From NCBI GenBank assembly GCA_963696105.1, contig CAVOIP010000005.1, positions 1,488,001 through 1,552,000 of the forward strand: a stretch of DNA of 64,000 nucleotides, written 5' to 3'. A program made the translations under genes and the position numbers. Shown here piece by piece: positions 9,436-18,625 of the stretch. The notes beneath the pieces are model-generated. The model did not search any database. It saw nothing but the letters and a program-made list of their open reading frames with translations, and had not been told where the DNA came from. This DNA comes from CAVRTM01 sp963696105. GTDB taxonomy: Bacteria; Actinomycetota; Actinomycetes; Actinomycetales; Dermatophilaceae. Each line of letters opens with the position of its first letter. Position 1 is the first letter of the stretch.

Positions 9436-10332
9436 TCAGGCGACGCTGTCCACCGCGTAGTGCCGCAGGAAGATCTCCTCGAGGGTGGGCGGTGCGCTGA
9501 GCAGGGAGGTCACGCCGGCCGACGACAGCGTGCCCAGGACCGCACCGAGCTCGGCCGCGTCGATGTCCAGGGTCAGGCGGTGGTCGGTGATTCGCAGGTC
9601 GTGGACACCGGGGTGCCCGCTGAGCGTCGCGGGGACCGGGCCGGTCAGGACGGCCTCGATGTGGGTCCGGGTGAGGTGGCGCAGCTCGGCGAGCGTGCCG
9701 GTCTCGACGGTGCGTCCCGACTTGATGATGCTGACGCGGTCGCAGAGGTGCTCCACCTCCGAGAGGATGTGGCTGGACAGCAGGACGGTCCGGCCCCGGC
9801 GACGCTCTTCCTCGATGCAGGAGCGGAAGACGTTCTCCATCAACGGGTCCAGACCGGCGGTCGGCTCGTCGAGCAGCAGCAGCTCGACGTCGGAGGACAG
9901 GGCGGCCACGAGGGCGACCTTCTGGCGGTTGCCCTTGGAGTAGGCGCGGCCCTTCCTCGTCGGGTCGAGGTCGAACCGCTCGAGCAGCTCCTGGCGGCGG
10001 GTCTCGTCGAGGCCGCCCCGCAGCCGGCCGAGCAGGTCGATCACCTCGCCCCCGGTCAGCGTCGGCCACAGGCTGACGTCGCCCGGCACGTAGGCGAGCC
10101 GCCGGTGGAGGGCGGCCACGTCGCGCCACGGGTTCCCCCCGAGCAGGGTCGCCTGGCCACCGTCGGCCCTCAGCAGCCCGAGCAGCACCCGGATGGTGGT
10201 GGACTTGCCCGCGCCGTTGGGTCCGAGGAACCCGTGCACCTCACCGGTGCGCACCTCGAGGTCGAGGCCGTCGAGGGCGCGCACCCGCCCGAAGGACTTG
10301 GTCAGGCCCGTGGCCGCGATGGCGGTGCTCAT
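9436..10332 (-). CDS. ABC transporter ATP-binding protein (no adjacent permease)
   Basis: A 298-residue ATPase of the drug/antibiotic-export (DrrA/CcmA-like) type: Walker A GPNGAGKST, signature region YSKGNRQKVAL (divergent from LSGGQ), Walker B LLLLDEPTAGLD and switch His in LLSSHILSEVEHLC, then a C-terminal regulatory stretch. ATG 10332 is preferred over an in-frame GTG at 10347. Such ATPases normally have a permease just downstream, but 9255-9435 has no room for one and the next gene is on the other strand. The partner must be elsewhere or has been lost. Confidence 0.88.
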   Translation of the reverse strand: MSTAIAATGLTKSFGRVRALDGLDLEVRTGEVHGFLGPNGAGKSTTIRVLLGLLRADGGQATLLGGNPWRDVAALHRRLAYVPGDVSLWPTLTGGEVIDLLGRLRGGLDETRRQELLERFDLDPTRKGRAYSKGNRQKVALVAALSSDVELLLLDEPTAGLDPLMENVFRSCIEEERRRGRTVLLSSHILSEVEHLCDRVSIIKSGRTVETGTLAELRHLTRTHIEAVLTGPVPATLSGHPGVHDLRITDHRLTLDIDAAELGAVLGTLSSAGVTSLLSAPPTLEEIFLRHYAVDSVA

Positions 10333-10428
10333 GTCCCGAGGATCCACCCTCGCGGCCGCGGGGGGAAGCGTCGGCCCGCGGTCCGTCCCCAGGTCGTCGT
10401 ACGCCGGCCGGTCGGGGACCCCGAGGGG

Positions 10429-11193
10429 TCAGGGACGGATGGTCGGCCGCGGTGGCTGCCCCTCGGTCGGTGGCAGCTGCGGGCCGGAGCCCGGGGGGAG
10501 ACCGAGGTAGCCGCTCAGCCGCCGGGCGGGGCTGCGCCCGTCGACCGGGGCCTGGCTCATGTGCTCGACCAGCCCTTCGGCCAGGACCCGGATCTTGGTG
10601 TTCGTCTGCTGGGAGTGCCAGCGGAGCAGGTTGAAGGCCGCGTCGGGGTCGATCCCGTAGATCCCCACGAACAGGCCCTTTGCCTGCTCGATCACGGCCC
10701 TGGTCTCGGTCGCGCGGACGACTGCCGTGTGGGCCTCCTGTTCGGCGACCCGGCGCAAGGAGTCCGTGACGTCGATGAAGAACCCCTGTACGGCGACGAC
10801 GGTGCCGCGCTCGTCGCACACCGGCTCGGCCAGGGACAGGACGATGTGCACCTGACCGGAGGCGTCGATGATCCGGTGCCGGCAGCAGAACGGCTCACCC
10901 GTGCTCAGTGCCTCCCGCAGGCGGCCTTCGGTCCGGACCCGGTCATCGGCGTGCTTGTGCGCCAGCAGCAGCGCCGTCGTGGGCACCACCTCGCCGGGGG
11001 CGAAGCCGTGCAGGGCGTACATGGCCGGGGACCACCACCAGGTGTCGTCGACCACGTCGAAGCGGAAACGCGCCACCGGCTCGGTCGTCCCCCCGCCGAG
11101 CGCGGCCAGCCCGTCCGTCGACCAGCTCCCGGCGGGATCGATCGCCCGTCTGGCCTGGCTGACGCCGGCACCGGGCGTGTGGCTGCTGGTCAT
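10429..11193 (-). CDS. PAS-ANTAR domain regulator
   Basis: About 254 residues. Residues roughly 40-150 form a PAS sensor (FRFDVVDDTWWWSPAMYALHG, then CCRHRIIDASGQVH). Residues roughly 155-215 form an ANTAR RNA-binding domain (TETRAVIEQAKGLFVGIYGIDPDAAFNLLRWHSQ). ANTAR proteins bind tandem hairpins in mRNA leaders and prevent termination. The start was set at ATG 11193; longer in-frame starts (11220, 11277) precede the domain. A Pro-rich tail of about 40 residues ends the protein. Its sensed ligand and RNA target are unknown. Confidence 0.88.
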   Translation of the reverse strand: MTSSHTPGAGVSQARRAIDPAGSWSTDGLAALGGGTTEPVARFRFDVVDDTWWWSPAMYALHGFAPGEVVPTTALLLAHKHADDRVRTEGRLREALSTGEPFCCRHRIIDASGQVHIVLSLAEPVCDERGTVVAVQGFFIDVTDSLRRVAEQEAHTAVVRATETRAVIEQAKGLFVGIYGIDPDAAFNLLRWHSQQTNTKIRVLAEGLVEHMSQAPVDGRSPARRLSGYLGLPPGSGPQLPPTEGQPPRPTIRP

Positions 11194-11431
11194 GAGTCGC
11201 CCACCCGCCCTGCATCGCATCGACGGCCCGCGTGCCCAGGCCTGTTTACGCCGTAAGCCTAGCCGTTCGCGGCGCAAATACCTAGGCCAGCGCAGGCGGT
11301 CGGTCCGGGATGGAGGCGCTGGTCACTCTGGCGCTGGCGCGGTGGCCGCTGACCGTCGCTCACAGATGCAGGTTGGCAGCACGCCGGATCCGGCGCGCAG
11401 GGCGCAGCGGCCCGGGTCGGCAGTACACGAG

Positions 11432-11504
11432 TGGGCCCCGTCGGGCTCGAACCGACGACCAGCGGATTAAAAGTCCGATGCTCTACCAACTGAGCTAGAG
11501 GCCC
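11432..11504 (-). tRNA. tRNA-Lys (anticodon UUU)
   Basis: On the minus strand the cloverleaf folds fully: acceptor GGGCCTC pairs with GGGGCCC (one G-T wobble), D-arm AGCTCAGTTGGTAGAGC, anticodon loop CTTTTAA with anticodon TTT, T-arm GTCGG/TTCGAGC/CCGAC, discriminator A. CCA is not encoded. The outermost anticodon-stem pair (T-C) is mismatched. Its first ten bases are part of the 25-bp direct repeat at 11495-11519. Confidence 0.97.
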
Positions 11505-11519
11505 GGGGACGGGTGCGGA
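11495..11519. repeat. 25-bp direct repeat, left copy (attL-like), overlaps tRNA-Lys 5' end
   Basis: Begins CTAGAGGCCCGGGG and is identical over 25 bases to 21328-21352. It contains the first ten bases of tRNA-Lys plus 15 bases of its upstream flank. The following roughly 80 bp also resemble the sequence after the right copy (shared blocks include GAGGCGCC and CAGGAC). Confidence 0.85.
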
Positions 11520-11635
11520 TTTAGTCGGGCAACCCTCAGGACTTCCCTCGGGAAGTACCGACCGCCGCGACCCGCTCGCTCAGCCTACTCGAGGCGCCGG
11601 CGGGGTGCCGCGCCGTCCGGGTCCCACCTGGCCGG

Positions 11636-12007
11636 TCAGCCCTCGGCCGCGGCTTCCAGGGCTGCAGCAACTGCCTCGAAACCGACCTGCGCGGCCGTAA
11701 GGTCCTCGACGATCTCGAACACGAACGGCAGTCGCTCCTCGGTCGTGACGGCCTTGAGGCGTACCTCGAGCGGTAACCCTGTGGCGCACATCGCGCTCCG
11801 CCACTCGACCCCGGACAGGGTGGTGCCGTGCGGCTTGACCTCGATGACGCCGACGGCCTTCTGGTCGACGGAGAGCAGGTAGTCCGCGCGCCCGTGATCG
11901 GCGGCCATGACGACCTCGCGGACCGAGACGCCCTGGGCGGCGAACAGGTTCAGCTTGTTCCGGTCCTGGACGGACCAGCCGGCGCCGCTGAGCTGTCGGT
12001 CGATCAT
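11636..12007 (-). pseudogene. Type I restriction HsdR-like N-terminal fragment
   Basis: About 123 residues matching the N-terminal nuclease-domain start of EcoEI-type HsdR subunits: LSGAGWSVQDRNKLNLFAAQ, then GRADYLLSVDQKAVGVIEVKP with the PD-(D/E)xK-like Asp and Glu-x-Lys, then TLSGVEWRSAMCATGLP. HsdR proteins usually run to about 900 residues or more with helicase domains; here the frame ends after a short helical tail and nothing helicase-like follows. No hsdM or hsdS is nearby. It is either a remnant or a small standalone nuclease-fold protein. Confidence 0.6.
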
Positions 12008-12315
12008 GGACACGTGCTGGTTGTTCGGCGGCCAGCCGCGCGTCGTCGCTTCTGGCGCTCCATCGCCCGCCCAAGCTGCATCAAATCTGAACCCGTCCGA
12101 GGCCGAAGGCCGGCCGGCAGGCTCAGGCGCGCAAGCATGGCGACCCCTGCATCGACGCCGCGGCCGTCAAGACCCAGCGGCGTCGAGTCTGGCGGGAGAC
12201 GTGCCCGGCGTTGTGCCGAACTGCGCCATCCTCCCCGGCGGGCACCCGGCTGCCGGTCATTCGCCCCTACTGGGCCGGGCCGGGTCCGGGGGGAGGTGCT
12301 CCGCGGTACCTGCTC
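12008..12315. other. Gap without recognisable gene (308 bp)
   Basis: Between the HsdR-like fragment and the GntR gene. Short open frames here look like random high-GC translation. No tRNA, repeat or clear promoter was seen. Confidence 0.5.
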
Positions 12316-12990
12316 CTAGGCTTCGTTTCGTCTTGCACCGGCGTTTTCAAGATGGCCGGTGAGCAGGGTGCATGCTCGGTCGATGTGTGCGATGACGGCG
12401 GCGGCGGCGCCGTCGGGACTTCCCGCGGCTACTTGCTTGAGGATGGCCTCGTGCTCGGCGACGATCTCGGCGGGGCGGAGAAGCTCGTGGGCCTGAACCT
12501 GGGCCATGCACAGACGCGTTTCAGCCATGAGGGCGGTGTGCGCTCGCGTCAGACGTTCGCTGCCGAGGGCGTCGACCAGTTCTCGGTGGAAGCGGATGTC
12601 TGGTTCCACCAAGGCTGCGACCGACGCTGCGCTCTGCGCGGCGGCCAGTTGGGCTGCGGCTTCCTGGGCGGCTCGTGGCACGGTCCCGGTGGTTGCCAAA
12701 CGGCGCATCGCCTCAGCCTCCAGGCAGCTTCGAGCGAAGTACACGTCACAGATCTCGCTGAGACCGAGGATGGGGACCCGAGCGCTCTTGTGGGGGCCCC
12801 GGTGGAGTAGTCCGCCTGCGACCAGGCGCTCGATGGCCGTCTTTGCCGTTGGCCTGGCCACGTTGTACTCGCGGGCCACCTCTGTTTCGGTGACGACGGC
12901 CCCTCCGGGCAACTGCTCGTCAAGGATTCGCTCACGGAGGGCGTCGACTAGTGCGTCGACGACCGAGTGCACCGCCAACGGCCGGGCCAT
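12316..12990 (-). CDS. GntR-family (FadR-like) transcriptional regulator
   Basis: A 224-residue regulator with an N-terminal winged helix (about 10-75, including EVAREYNVARPTAKTAIERLVAGGLL) and an all-helical FCD-type effector domain with the metal-binding pattern D-x3-H (DIRFH) and later His residues (EHEAIL, HIDRACTLL). ATG 12990 follows GGGGAGG at a 6-base spacing. It is divergent from the glycerate kinase gene, with a perfect FadR-type palindrome in the shared intergenic region, so it probably controls that cassette in response to a small carboxylate. Confidence 0.9.
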   Translation of the reverse strand: MARPLAVHSVVDALVDALRERILDEQLPGGAVVTETEVAREYNVARPTAKTAIERLVAGGLLHRGPHKSARVPILGLSEICDVYFARSCLEAEAMRRLATTGTVPRAAQEAAAQLAAAQSAASVAALVEPDIRFHRELVDALGSERLTRAHTALMAETRLCMAQVQAHELLRPAEIVAEHEAILKQVAAGSPDGAAAAVIAHIDRACTLLTGHLENAGARRNEA

Positions 12991-13086
12991 GAGGCGCCTC
13001 CCCTGCGGCTGGTGCCGCTGCGATCTTCGGTCCACAGACCCTGGATCCGTATCATTGCATGGTTGGACTCTTGACAGACAGGCACA

Positions 13087-13099
13087 CTTGTCAGACAAG
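13087..13099. promoter_or_regulatory. Putative GntR/FadR-type operator
   Basis: Perfect odd palindrome CTTGTCAGACAAG, fitting the FadR-subfamily pattern TNGTNNNACNA. A degenerate copy, CTTGACAGACAGG, lies at 13070-13082 and contains a TTGACA -35-like element. The site is between the divergent GntR and glycerate kinase genes, only 8 bp before the latter's ATG. Confidence 0.65.
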
Positions 13100-13107
13100 A
13101 TGACGGC

Positions 13108-14322
13108 ATGACGCGGGCCGATGCTGTTGAGCTGGACGGAGTGGGGCTTCCCACCTCACCCCCCGTCGTCGTCATCGCGCCGGACAAGTTCAAGGGCACC
13201 CTCAGCGCGGCTCAGGTGGCCGACGCGCTGGACGCCGGCCTTCGCGCCGGCAATGCAGCGGTCGTCACGCGCCCAGTGCCGGTGGCTGACGGTGGTGACG
13301 GAAGCTTGGACGCGGCGGTCCGTGCCGGCTTCGCCCCGACGTGGGTAGCAGCGGCCACGGCGCTCGGCCAGCCGGCGCGGGCGCGCATCGGCCGCCGGGC
13401 GGGCACGGCGATCGTTGAGGTCGCCGAGATCTGCGGGCTGAGCCGGGTGCCCCACGGACAACGAAACCCGATGGCTGCCACCAGTCTGGGAGTCGGGCTG
13501 GCCACAAGAGCGGCCCTGGACATGGGTGTGCGCACCGTGGTGCTCGCCATCGGCGGCAGCGCCTCAACCGACGGTGGGGCCGGCTTTCTTCAGGCGCTTG
13601 GCGCGCGGTTCTACGACCACCGAGGCGACCCCGTGCGGCTCGGGGGTGCCGGCCTGTTGGACCTGGCCCGTGCCGACCTCAACGACCTGGACGCACGCCT
13701 GGGCGGCACCGAGTTTGTGCTGGCTAGCGACGTCGACAACCCGCTGCTGGGGCCGCAGGGGGCCGCGCGCATCTACGGACCGCAGAAGGGCGCCGAACCC
13801 GGGCAGGTCGAGCAGCTGGAGACCGCCCTGACCAGGCTGGCAGGCCTGCTCGCGAACGCCCCCGTCGCACTGCCCCCGTCGCGTGCGGCGCAGGTCCCCG
13901 GGGCCGGGGCCGCCGGGGGTCTGGGTTTCGCGGCGTTGCTTGCGGGCGCGCGGGTACGCTCCGGCGCCGACTTCTTCTTGGACCTCGTGGGGTTCGACGA
14001 CGCGGTGGCCGGCGCCAGCCTCGTGGTCACGGGGGAGGGTTCCCTCGACGCGCAGAGCCTCAGCGGCAAGGCGCCGATCGTCGTGGCCTCCCGCGCCGCG
14101 CGCGCGGGAGTCCCCACGGTCGCCGTGGCCGGACGCTGCACCCTGCCGCCCGGCCGGTGGGCGACGGCACAGCTCCGCGCCGTGCACGCCCTCGACGAGC
14201 TCGACCCCGGTTGTGCCACGGACCCGGCGCTGTCCGGGCGGCTGCTTGGGCGCATCGGCCGCGACATCGCCGCATCGCTGCGAACCCAGCGCGCCCCCGC
14301 CGGTGCCCTCCACCCCCCGTGA
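13108..14322 (+). CDS. Glycerate 2-kinase (GlxK/GarK family)
   Basis: Phosphorylates D-glycerate to 2-phosphoglycerate, feeding glycolysis. The 404-residue protein has the family's nucleotide-binding start VVVIAPDKFKGTLSA, PVADGGDGSLDA, and the signature GGSASTDGGAGFLQALGA, with VVTGEGSLDAQSLSGKAP near the end. There is no obvious ribosome site before ATG 13108, and the operator is 8 bp upstream, so the transcript may be nearly leaderless; the N-terminal 18 residues are non-conserved and a later start is possible. It is followed by an NCS1 permease 61 bp downstream. Confidence 0.92.
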   Translation: MTRADAVELDGVGLPTSPPVVVIAPDKFKGTLSAAQVADALDAGLRAGNAAVVTRPVPVADGGDGSLDAAVRAGFAPTWVAAATALGQPARARIGRRAGTAIVEVAEICGLSRVPHGQRNPMAATSLGVGLATRAALDMGVRTVVLAIGGSASTDGGAGFLQALGARFYDHRGDPVRLGGAGLLDLARADLNDLDARLGGTEFVLASDVDNPLLGPQGAARIYGPQKGAEPGQVEQLETALTRLAGLLANAPVALPPSRAAQVPGAGAAGGLGFAALLAGARVRSGADFFLDLVGFDDAVAGASLVVTGEGSLDAQSLSGKAPIVVASRAARAGVPTVAVAGRCTLPPGRWATAQLRAVHALDELDPGCATDPALSGRLLGRIGRDIAASLRTQRAPAGALHPP

Positions 14323-14383
14323 CCACCCTCGGAGGTTCCCTCCTTCCCGCCCCATTCGCCGCCATCACCGGAACGGAACGCTC

Positions 14384-15805
14384 ATGAGTCTTCGCGCCGC
14401 ATTCAGAGGCCCCGCGACCTCCATCGACGACCAGATCGAAAGCTTCGCCATCGACAGGGTCCCCGCGGCCCAGCGCTGGCGCATCCCGGCCATCAGCCTG
14501 GTGCTGCTGGGCAACGCCACCGCGATGTTCTTCTTCTCCTTCGGCGCCCAGCAGTCCTTCATGGTCGGCTGGCCGCAGATGCTCCTGCCCATCGGCTACT
14601 TCTTCTTCGGGTCCGTCGTCATCGGCATGCTGACCATGCGCGTCGCCAGCCGGGAAGGACTGTCACAGAACCTGCTGTCCCGAGGCCTGGGCTTCGGCAG
14701 CCGCGGGGCCGCCGTGACGTCGTTCATCTACGCGGTGAACTACATCTTCTACTTCCTGTTCGAGGGCACCATCGTGTCGCATGCGATCGCGCTGTACTTC
14801 CACGTACCCATCAACTCCGCGGGCGGCATCGCCATCTTCGCGATCCTGGGGCTGGTCAACATCGCGTTCGTGTGGCGCGGCATGCACGCCATGTCCTTCC
14901 TGCAGTCCTGGGGCTTCCCCATCTTCCTCGTCCTGCTCGCCGTCGCGCTCATCCGGGTCGGCTCCCTGCACGACGCCGGCGGGCCGTCGGCCTGGCACGC
15001 AACCGGTGCCACCGGGTGGGCTGCCATGTGGGGTGCGCTCAGCTTCGCGAACGGCCAGATGATCTTCCAGGGCCTCATGGCCACCGACTACGGCCGGTTC
15101 GCCCGGCGCGAGATCCGCTACCGCGGCACTGCCAGCATCATGCTGCTCGAGCTGATCCCGATGTTCGCGGTCATCTTCCTCGGCGCCTACATCGGCTCCG
15201 CCCTGCTGCACAGCGTCGGCGAGAGCAACGCCCAGGACCCCGGCTTCATGTTCGTCCACCTCATGGGCCTGCTCGGTGTCCTGTTCGTGGTGATCACCCA
15301 GATCCGCATCAACGTCATGAACCTGTACGGCGGCTCCATCGCCCTGTCCAGCGGGTTCGACGTCGCCGCCCACTTCCGCCCCGGCCGCCCCTGGTGGATG
15401 TTCCTGGTCTGGGTCCTCGGCGTCGTGTTCTACGCGACAAACGTCATCAACCACCTCGGCACCTTCCTGGCCGTGGCGGGCGTGCTCACCAACACCTGGG
15501 TCCTGATCATCCTGGCCGACTACTTCGTCTGCCGCCGCTGGCTGCGGCTCGGGCGCGACCACGACATCGAGTTCGCCGAAGGTGACGTTCGCGCCTGGAA
15601 CCCGTGCGGCCTGCTGTCCCTCGGTGTGGCCGTGGTCATCGGCGCCCTGGGCATCGTCGGGATCTACCCGATCTACTACGCCTCCTTCGTGGCCATGATC
15701 ATCGGGCCGCTACTGCACATCGGCATCACCGCGGTGACCAAGGGCCGCTACTACGCCCCCGCCGCGGTGCCCGCGGCCGCCACGCAGGACTCCCTGGCCA
15801 TCTGA
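14384..15805 (+). CDS. NCS1-family nucleobase/hydantoin:cation symporter
   Basis: A 473-residue integral membrane protein with about 12 predicted spans, of the purine-cytosine permease-like branch of NCS1. It begins after a soluble stretch with IDDQIESFAIDRVPAAQRW and continues ISLVLLGNATAMFFFSFGAQ. Family substrates include cytosine, purines, allantoin and hydantoins. Sitting behind a glycerate kinase, an allantoin-like source of glyoxylate/glycerate is possible, but no allantoinase or glyoxylate carboligase is present here, so the substrate is inference. Confidence 0.88.
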   Translation: MSLRAAFRGPATSIDDQIESFAIDRVPAAQRWRIPAISLVLLGNATAMFFFSFGAQQSFMVGWPQMLLPIGYFFFGSVVIGMLTMRVASREGLSQNLLSRGLGFGSRGAAVTSFIYAVNYIFYFLFEGTIVSHAIALYFHVPINSAGGIAIFAILGLVNIAFVWRGMHAMSFLQSWGFPIFLVLLAVALIRVGSLHDAGGPSAWHATGATGWAAMWGALSFANGQMIFQGLMATDYGRFARREIRYRGTASIMLLELIPMFAVIFLGAYIGSALLHSVGESNAQDPGFMFVHLMGLLGVLFVVITQIRINVMNLYGGSIALSSGFDVAAHFRPGRPWWMFLVWVLGVVFYATNVINHLGTFLAVAGVLTNTWVLIILADYFVCRRWLRLGRDHDIEFAEGDVRAWNPCGLLSLGVAVVIGALGIVGIYPIYYASFVAMIIGPLLHIGITAVTKGRYYAPAAVPAAATQDSLAI

Positions 15806-15838
15806 GCCCGCCGACCGACGACAAGAACAGGACCAGCG

Positions 15839-17303
15839 ATGCGACCCTGGAGCTGCGACACGTTCGTCGCCCTGCCGGACACCACCACCTCGGGCGCCAC
15901 CCTGTTGGGCAAGAACAGCGACCGCCCTGCAGGGGAAACCCAGCCGCTGCGGCGCCATCCCCGCCGTAGCGGCGCCGGCGGCCGGCGCCTGCCACTTGCC
16001 TACGTGGAGATCGACGACGCCCCGACCAGCTGGGCCCACCTGGGCGCCTCCCCGTACTGGTGCTGGGGACACGAGCTCGGGCTCAACGAATGGGGGTGGC
16101 CATCGGCAACGAGGCCTTGTTCACCCGGGACCTGGCCGCGAACATCACCGCCGCTCGGGCCGAAGAGCGGGTGCCCCCTGGGATCCTGGGCATGGAGCTG
16201 GTCCGCCTTGGCCTGGAACGCGCCTCCAGCGCAGAGCAGGCGCTGGAGGTCATGAGTCAGCTGGTCGAGATGCACGGCCAATGGGGTTCCGGGGTCGGCG
16301 GAAAGAACCCCATCGAAGGGGCCTACGACAATTCTTACCTCATTGCCGATGCCCGCGAAGCCTGGGTGTTGGAGACCTCAGGACGCCAGTGGGCAGCACG
16401 CAGGATCACCACCGGCACGTACGCCATCTCCAACCAGCCCACCCTGCGCACCGAGTTCGACCGCGCCAGCGCAAGCCTGCGCGAACACGCCGTGGCTGCC
16501 AGCTGGTGGCCCGACGGGGAACCCCGGCTCGACTTCGCCCGGGCGTACACAGACCCCCGGACGCCCTTGCAGGCCTCACATGTACGGCTGCAACGCTCCC
16601 GCCAACTGCTCGCCGCCGCGGATGTTGTCGACGAGCCGCTGGCGCGCAGCATCCTGCGCGACCACTACGAGGACACTTTCCTCGACGGCCCGTACTTCAA
16701 CGCCGCCCTGCCGGACCTGCTGACCTTGTGCATGCATGAGCACCCGGCCGGGTTCACCTGGGGCAACACCGCCAGCTCGGCCATCTTCGTACTGCCCAGC
16801 GAACCGGACCGCCTGCCCCACCTGTGGTGGACCCCCGCCACCCCATGCACCGGCGTCTACCTGCCCGTCTCCTCGTCCACGCAGGCAACGTCCCCGAAGC
16901 GCTCAGTACGACGGGTCCGGCGGGCCTGACGGTCGGGCCACCCGAGGCGGCCACCCGGGACACCTTCGACCCGCGGTCCTACTGGTGGCGCTTCCAACAA
17001 CTACTCGACGTCACCAAGGGGGGTGAGCTCGCCTGGACCTTCGCCGAACGCCAAGCCAAGGTGCGGTCCGCCTTCGACCCCCTCGAGAAACGCTGGGCCG
17101 ACGAACTCCCGGACGTCGAGCGAGAAGCGGCCCAACGCCGAGGGGGCGATCCCGACGCGGCAGCCACCGCTCTGGCCCGGTTCACCCAAGACTGCGCCCG
17201 GCAGGCGCTGCAGGCACTGGAGGATCTGCTGCTCGAGTTCGGACACGACCCCACCATCTCCGGCGACCGGCGATGGGCGCCCGACCACCTCCCTCGAGCC
17301 TGA
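15839..17303 (+). pseudogene. C69 (secernin/dipeptidase-type) Ntn hydrolase, two frameshifts
   Basis: Reads as a complete C69 peptidase of about 485 residues across three frames. The start CDTFVALPD carries the would-be N-terminal nucleophile Cys (residue 6 after a short MRPWS leader), then LLGKNSDRPAGE. The frame shifts near 16090-16096 in a run of five G (six would restore GVAIGNEALF) and again near 16868-16872 (restoring LVHAGNVPEAL). Conservation continues on both sides, so these may be sequencing indels rather than decay. It follows the permease by 33 bp and could hydrolyse a peptide-like or amide substrate imported by it. Confidence 0.8.
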
Positions 17304-17467
17304 ACCGAGACGAGGCCAGTTCCGGTCCGTGGCCCGGCAGCCGCGGACGCACCACTCGAGCGACAGCGGGCGCAGGGCGCACCTCCGGGGGGCCCGGGAG
17401 ATGGTGCGGGCCGCGGCGCCGGGGGGTGCTCCGCGATAGCACGGGTGCAGTGACGCCTGTGATGAAG

Positions 17468-17871
17468 TCAGCGACCGCCGGACCGCGCGGCGTCTGCGGT
17501 GGTCGAGGGCGGGTGGTGCTGGGACTGGCGGGGGCGGGAAGTCTGCGGGCCATGTCGGGAGTGCCTCCGGCGCCGGGACTCAAGGCGGCCCTCGAGCCAC
17601 CAGTCCGGGAAGTAGGACCCCTCGCGCGGCTTGGCGACCGCCACGTCCAGGGTCCCGACCGGGTGTCCAGGCCCCGGTGCCGGTGGCCGTTGCGTCCGGT
17701 GGACGCGGTCGGCCTCACGGGCCCCGTACGCGGCACCGCACACGCTGTCGGCATCGGCGGACAGCAGGGCGTTGATGAACCCTCCATCAGCTGTCGCAGC
17801 AGGTCCGGGCTGGCTTGGGCCAGGTGTTCGTGCAGAACCTCGCGGGGGTCGATACTGGCTCCAGCGGTCAT
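17468..17871 (-). pseudogene. IS256-family transposase N-terminal remnant
   Basis: On the minus strand the first part reads ASIDPREVLHEHLAQASPDLLRQLMEG, the start of actinobacterial IS256/mutator transposases. Further pieces in other frames give TGRNGHRHRGLDTRSG and VGTLDVAVAKPREGSYFPDW. At least two frameshifts are needed, and the DDE catalytic part is missing. No inverted-repeat ends were identified. Confidence 0.75.
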
Positions 17872-18023
17872 CGCGGTGGCTCCTCTTCGAGTGGTTGTGA
17901 GAGGTTCCCCGAAGAATTACGTGGTGACCGCGAACGCGTCTACGCCTGGGCCGTCACCACGTCGTACACCACTGTGCTGGACTCGCCTCAGCTGGAATCA
18001 CTCCAAGCGGGACCTTTCTGCGT

Positions 18024-18245
18024 CTAACCAGCGGCCAGGTCACTAAGCCGAAACGCCAGGTCCCTGAGTCGCCGACGCAGTTCCTTTGCCACGTCCAACC
18101 ATTCTGTCTCCTGGTCGTACTCGTCGCTCACTTCCTCGGCGACCTGCTCCCAAACCGGATCCCCCATGAGCTCGCTCGAGCGGAACGCGAGTTCAGACAG
18201 TTCGGCGAGCTGAGGAAGTGCTTCGTTGGTCCCTGGGCTGTCCAC
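18024..18245 (-). CDS. Small acidic protein of unknown function
   Basis: About 73 residues, rich in Glu and Leu, probably helical (PQLAELSELAFRSSELMG, then EVSDEYDQETEWLDVAKELRRRLRDLAFRLSDLA). I chose the GTG at 18245, which has AAAAGGAG seven bases upstream; an in-frame ATG at 18275 lacks such a site. No family recognised. It is inside the putative tRNA-Lys island, between the IS256 remnant and the two-gene hypothetical unit. The Glu-rich single-domain character would also fit an antitoxin-like or regulatory peptide, but nothing shows this directly. Confidence 0.55.
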   Translation of the reverse strand: MDSPGTNEALPQLAELSELAFRSSELMGDPVWEQVAEEVSDEYDQETEWLDVAKELRRRLRDLAFRLSDLAAG

Positions 18246-18625
18246 GAGCGGGCTCCTTTTGCTTGAGGTATGCATACCGACTTGACTACGCGCGGCGGCC
18301 GTCTCGACTCGAGCGATTCCAGCACCCGCCGCCACCTCCCAGGTTCCTGGACAATCTGCCCCGCATCAGGGCCGCCCTTCATGCGTTGCTCCGCGATCTC
18401 CGACCCCTTGACCCGGGCCAGAACGCCCAGAGGTCTCCGACGATCGGGCGGCGATGGACTTCCTTGCGGCTTCCCTCGCCGATTCGCCGGGTGCTCGACC
18501 GCGACTTCGCCCGCCGCCGTTCCCGGAGCTCTTCGATGCGGCGATCCCACTCCTCGCTATTGAATTCGGCGCCAGAGGGGGCGCTTCGGCCATTCCCAGC
18601 CGCACCCTGCCGTCGGAGCGCAGAG
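18246..18625. other. Gap with weak coding signal (380 bp)
   Basis: On the minus strand, 18379-18560 encodes a charged stretch (EEWDRRIEELRERRRAKSRSSTRR) that looks protein-like but has no convincing start or ribosome site. It may be the end of a decayed gene. Nothing else was recognised. Confidence 0.35.
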
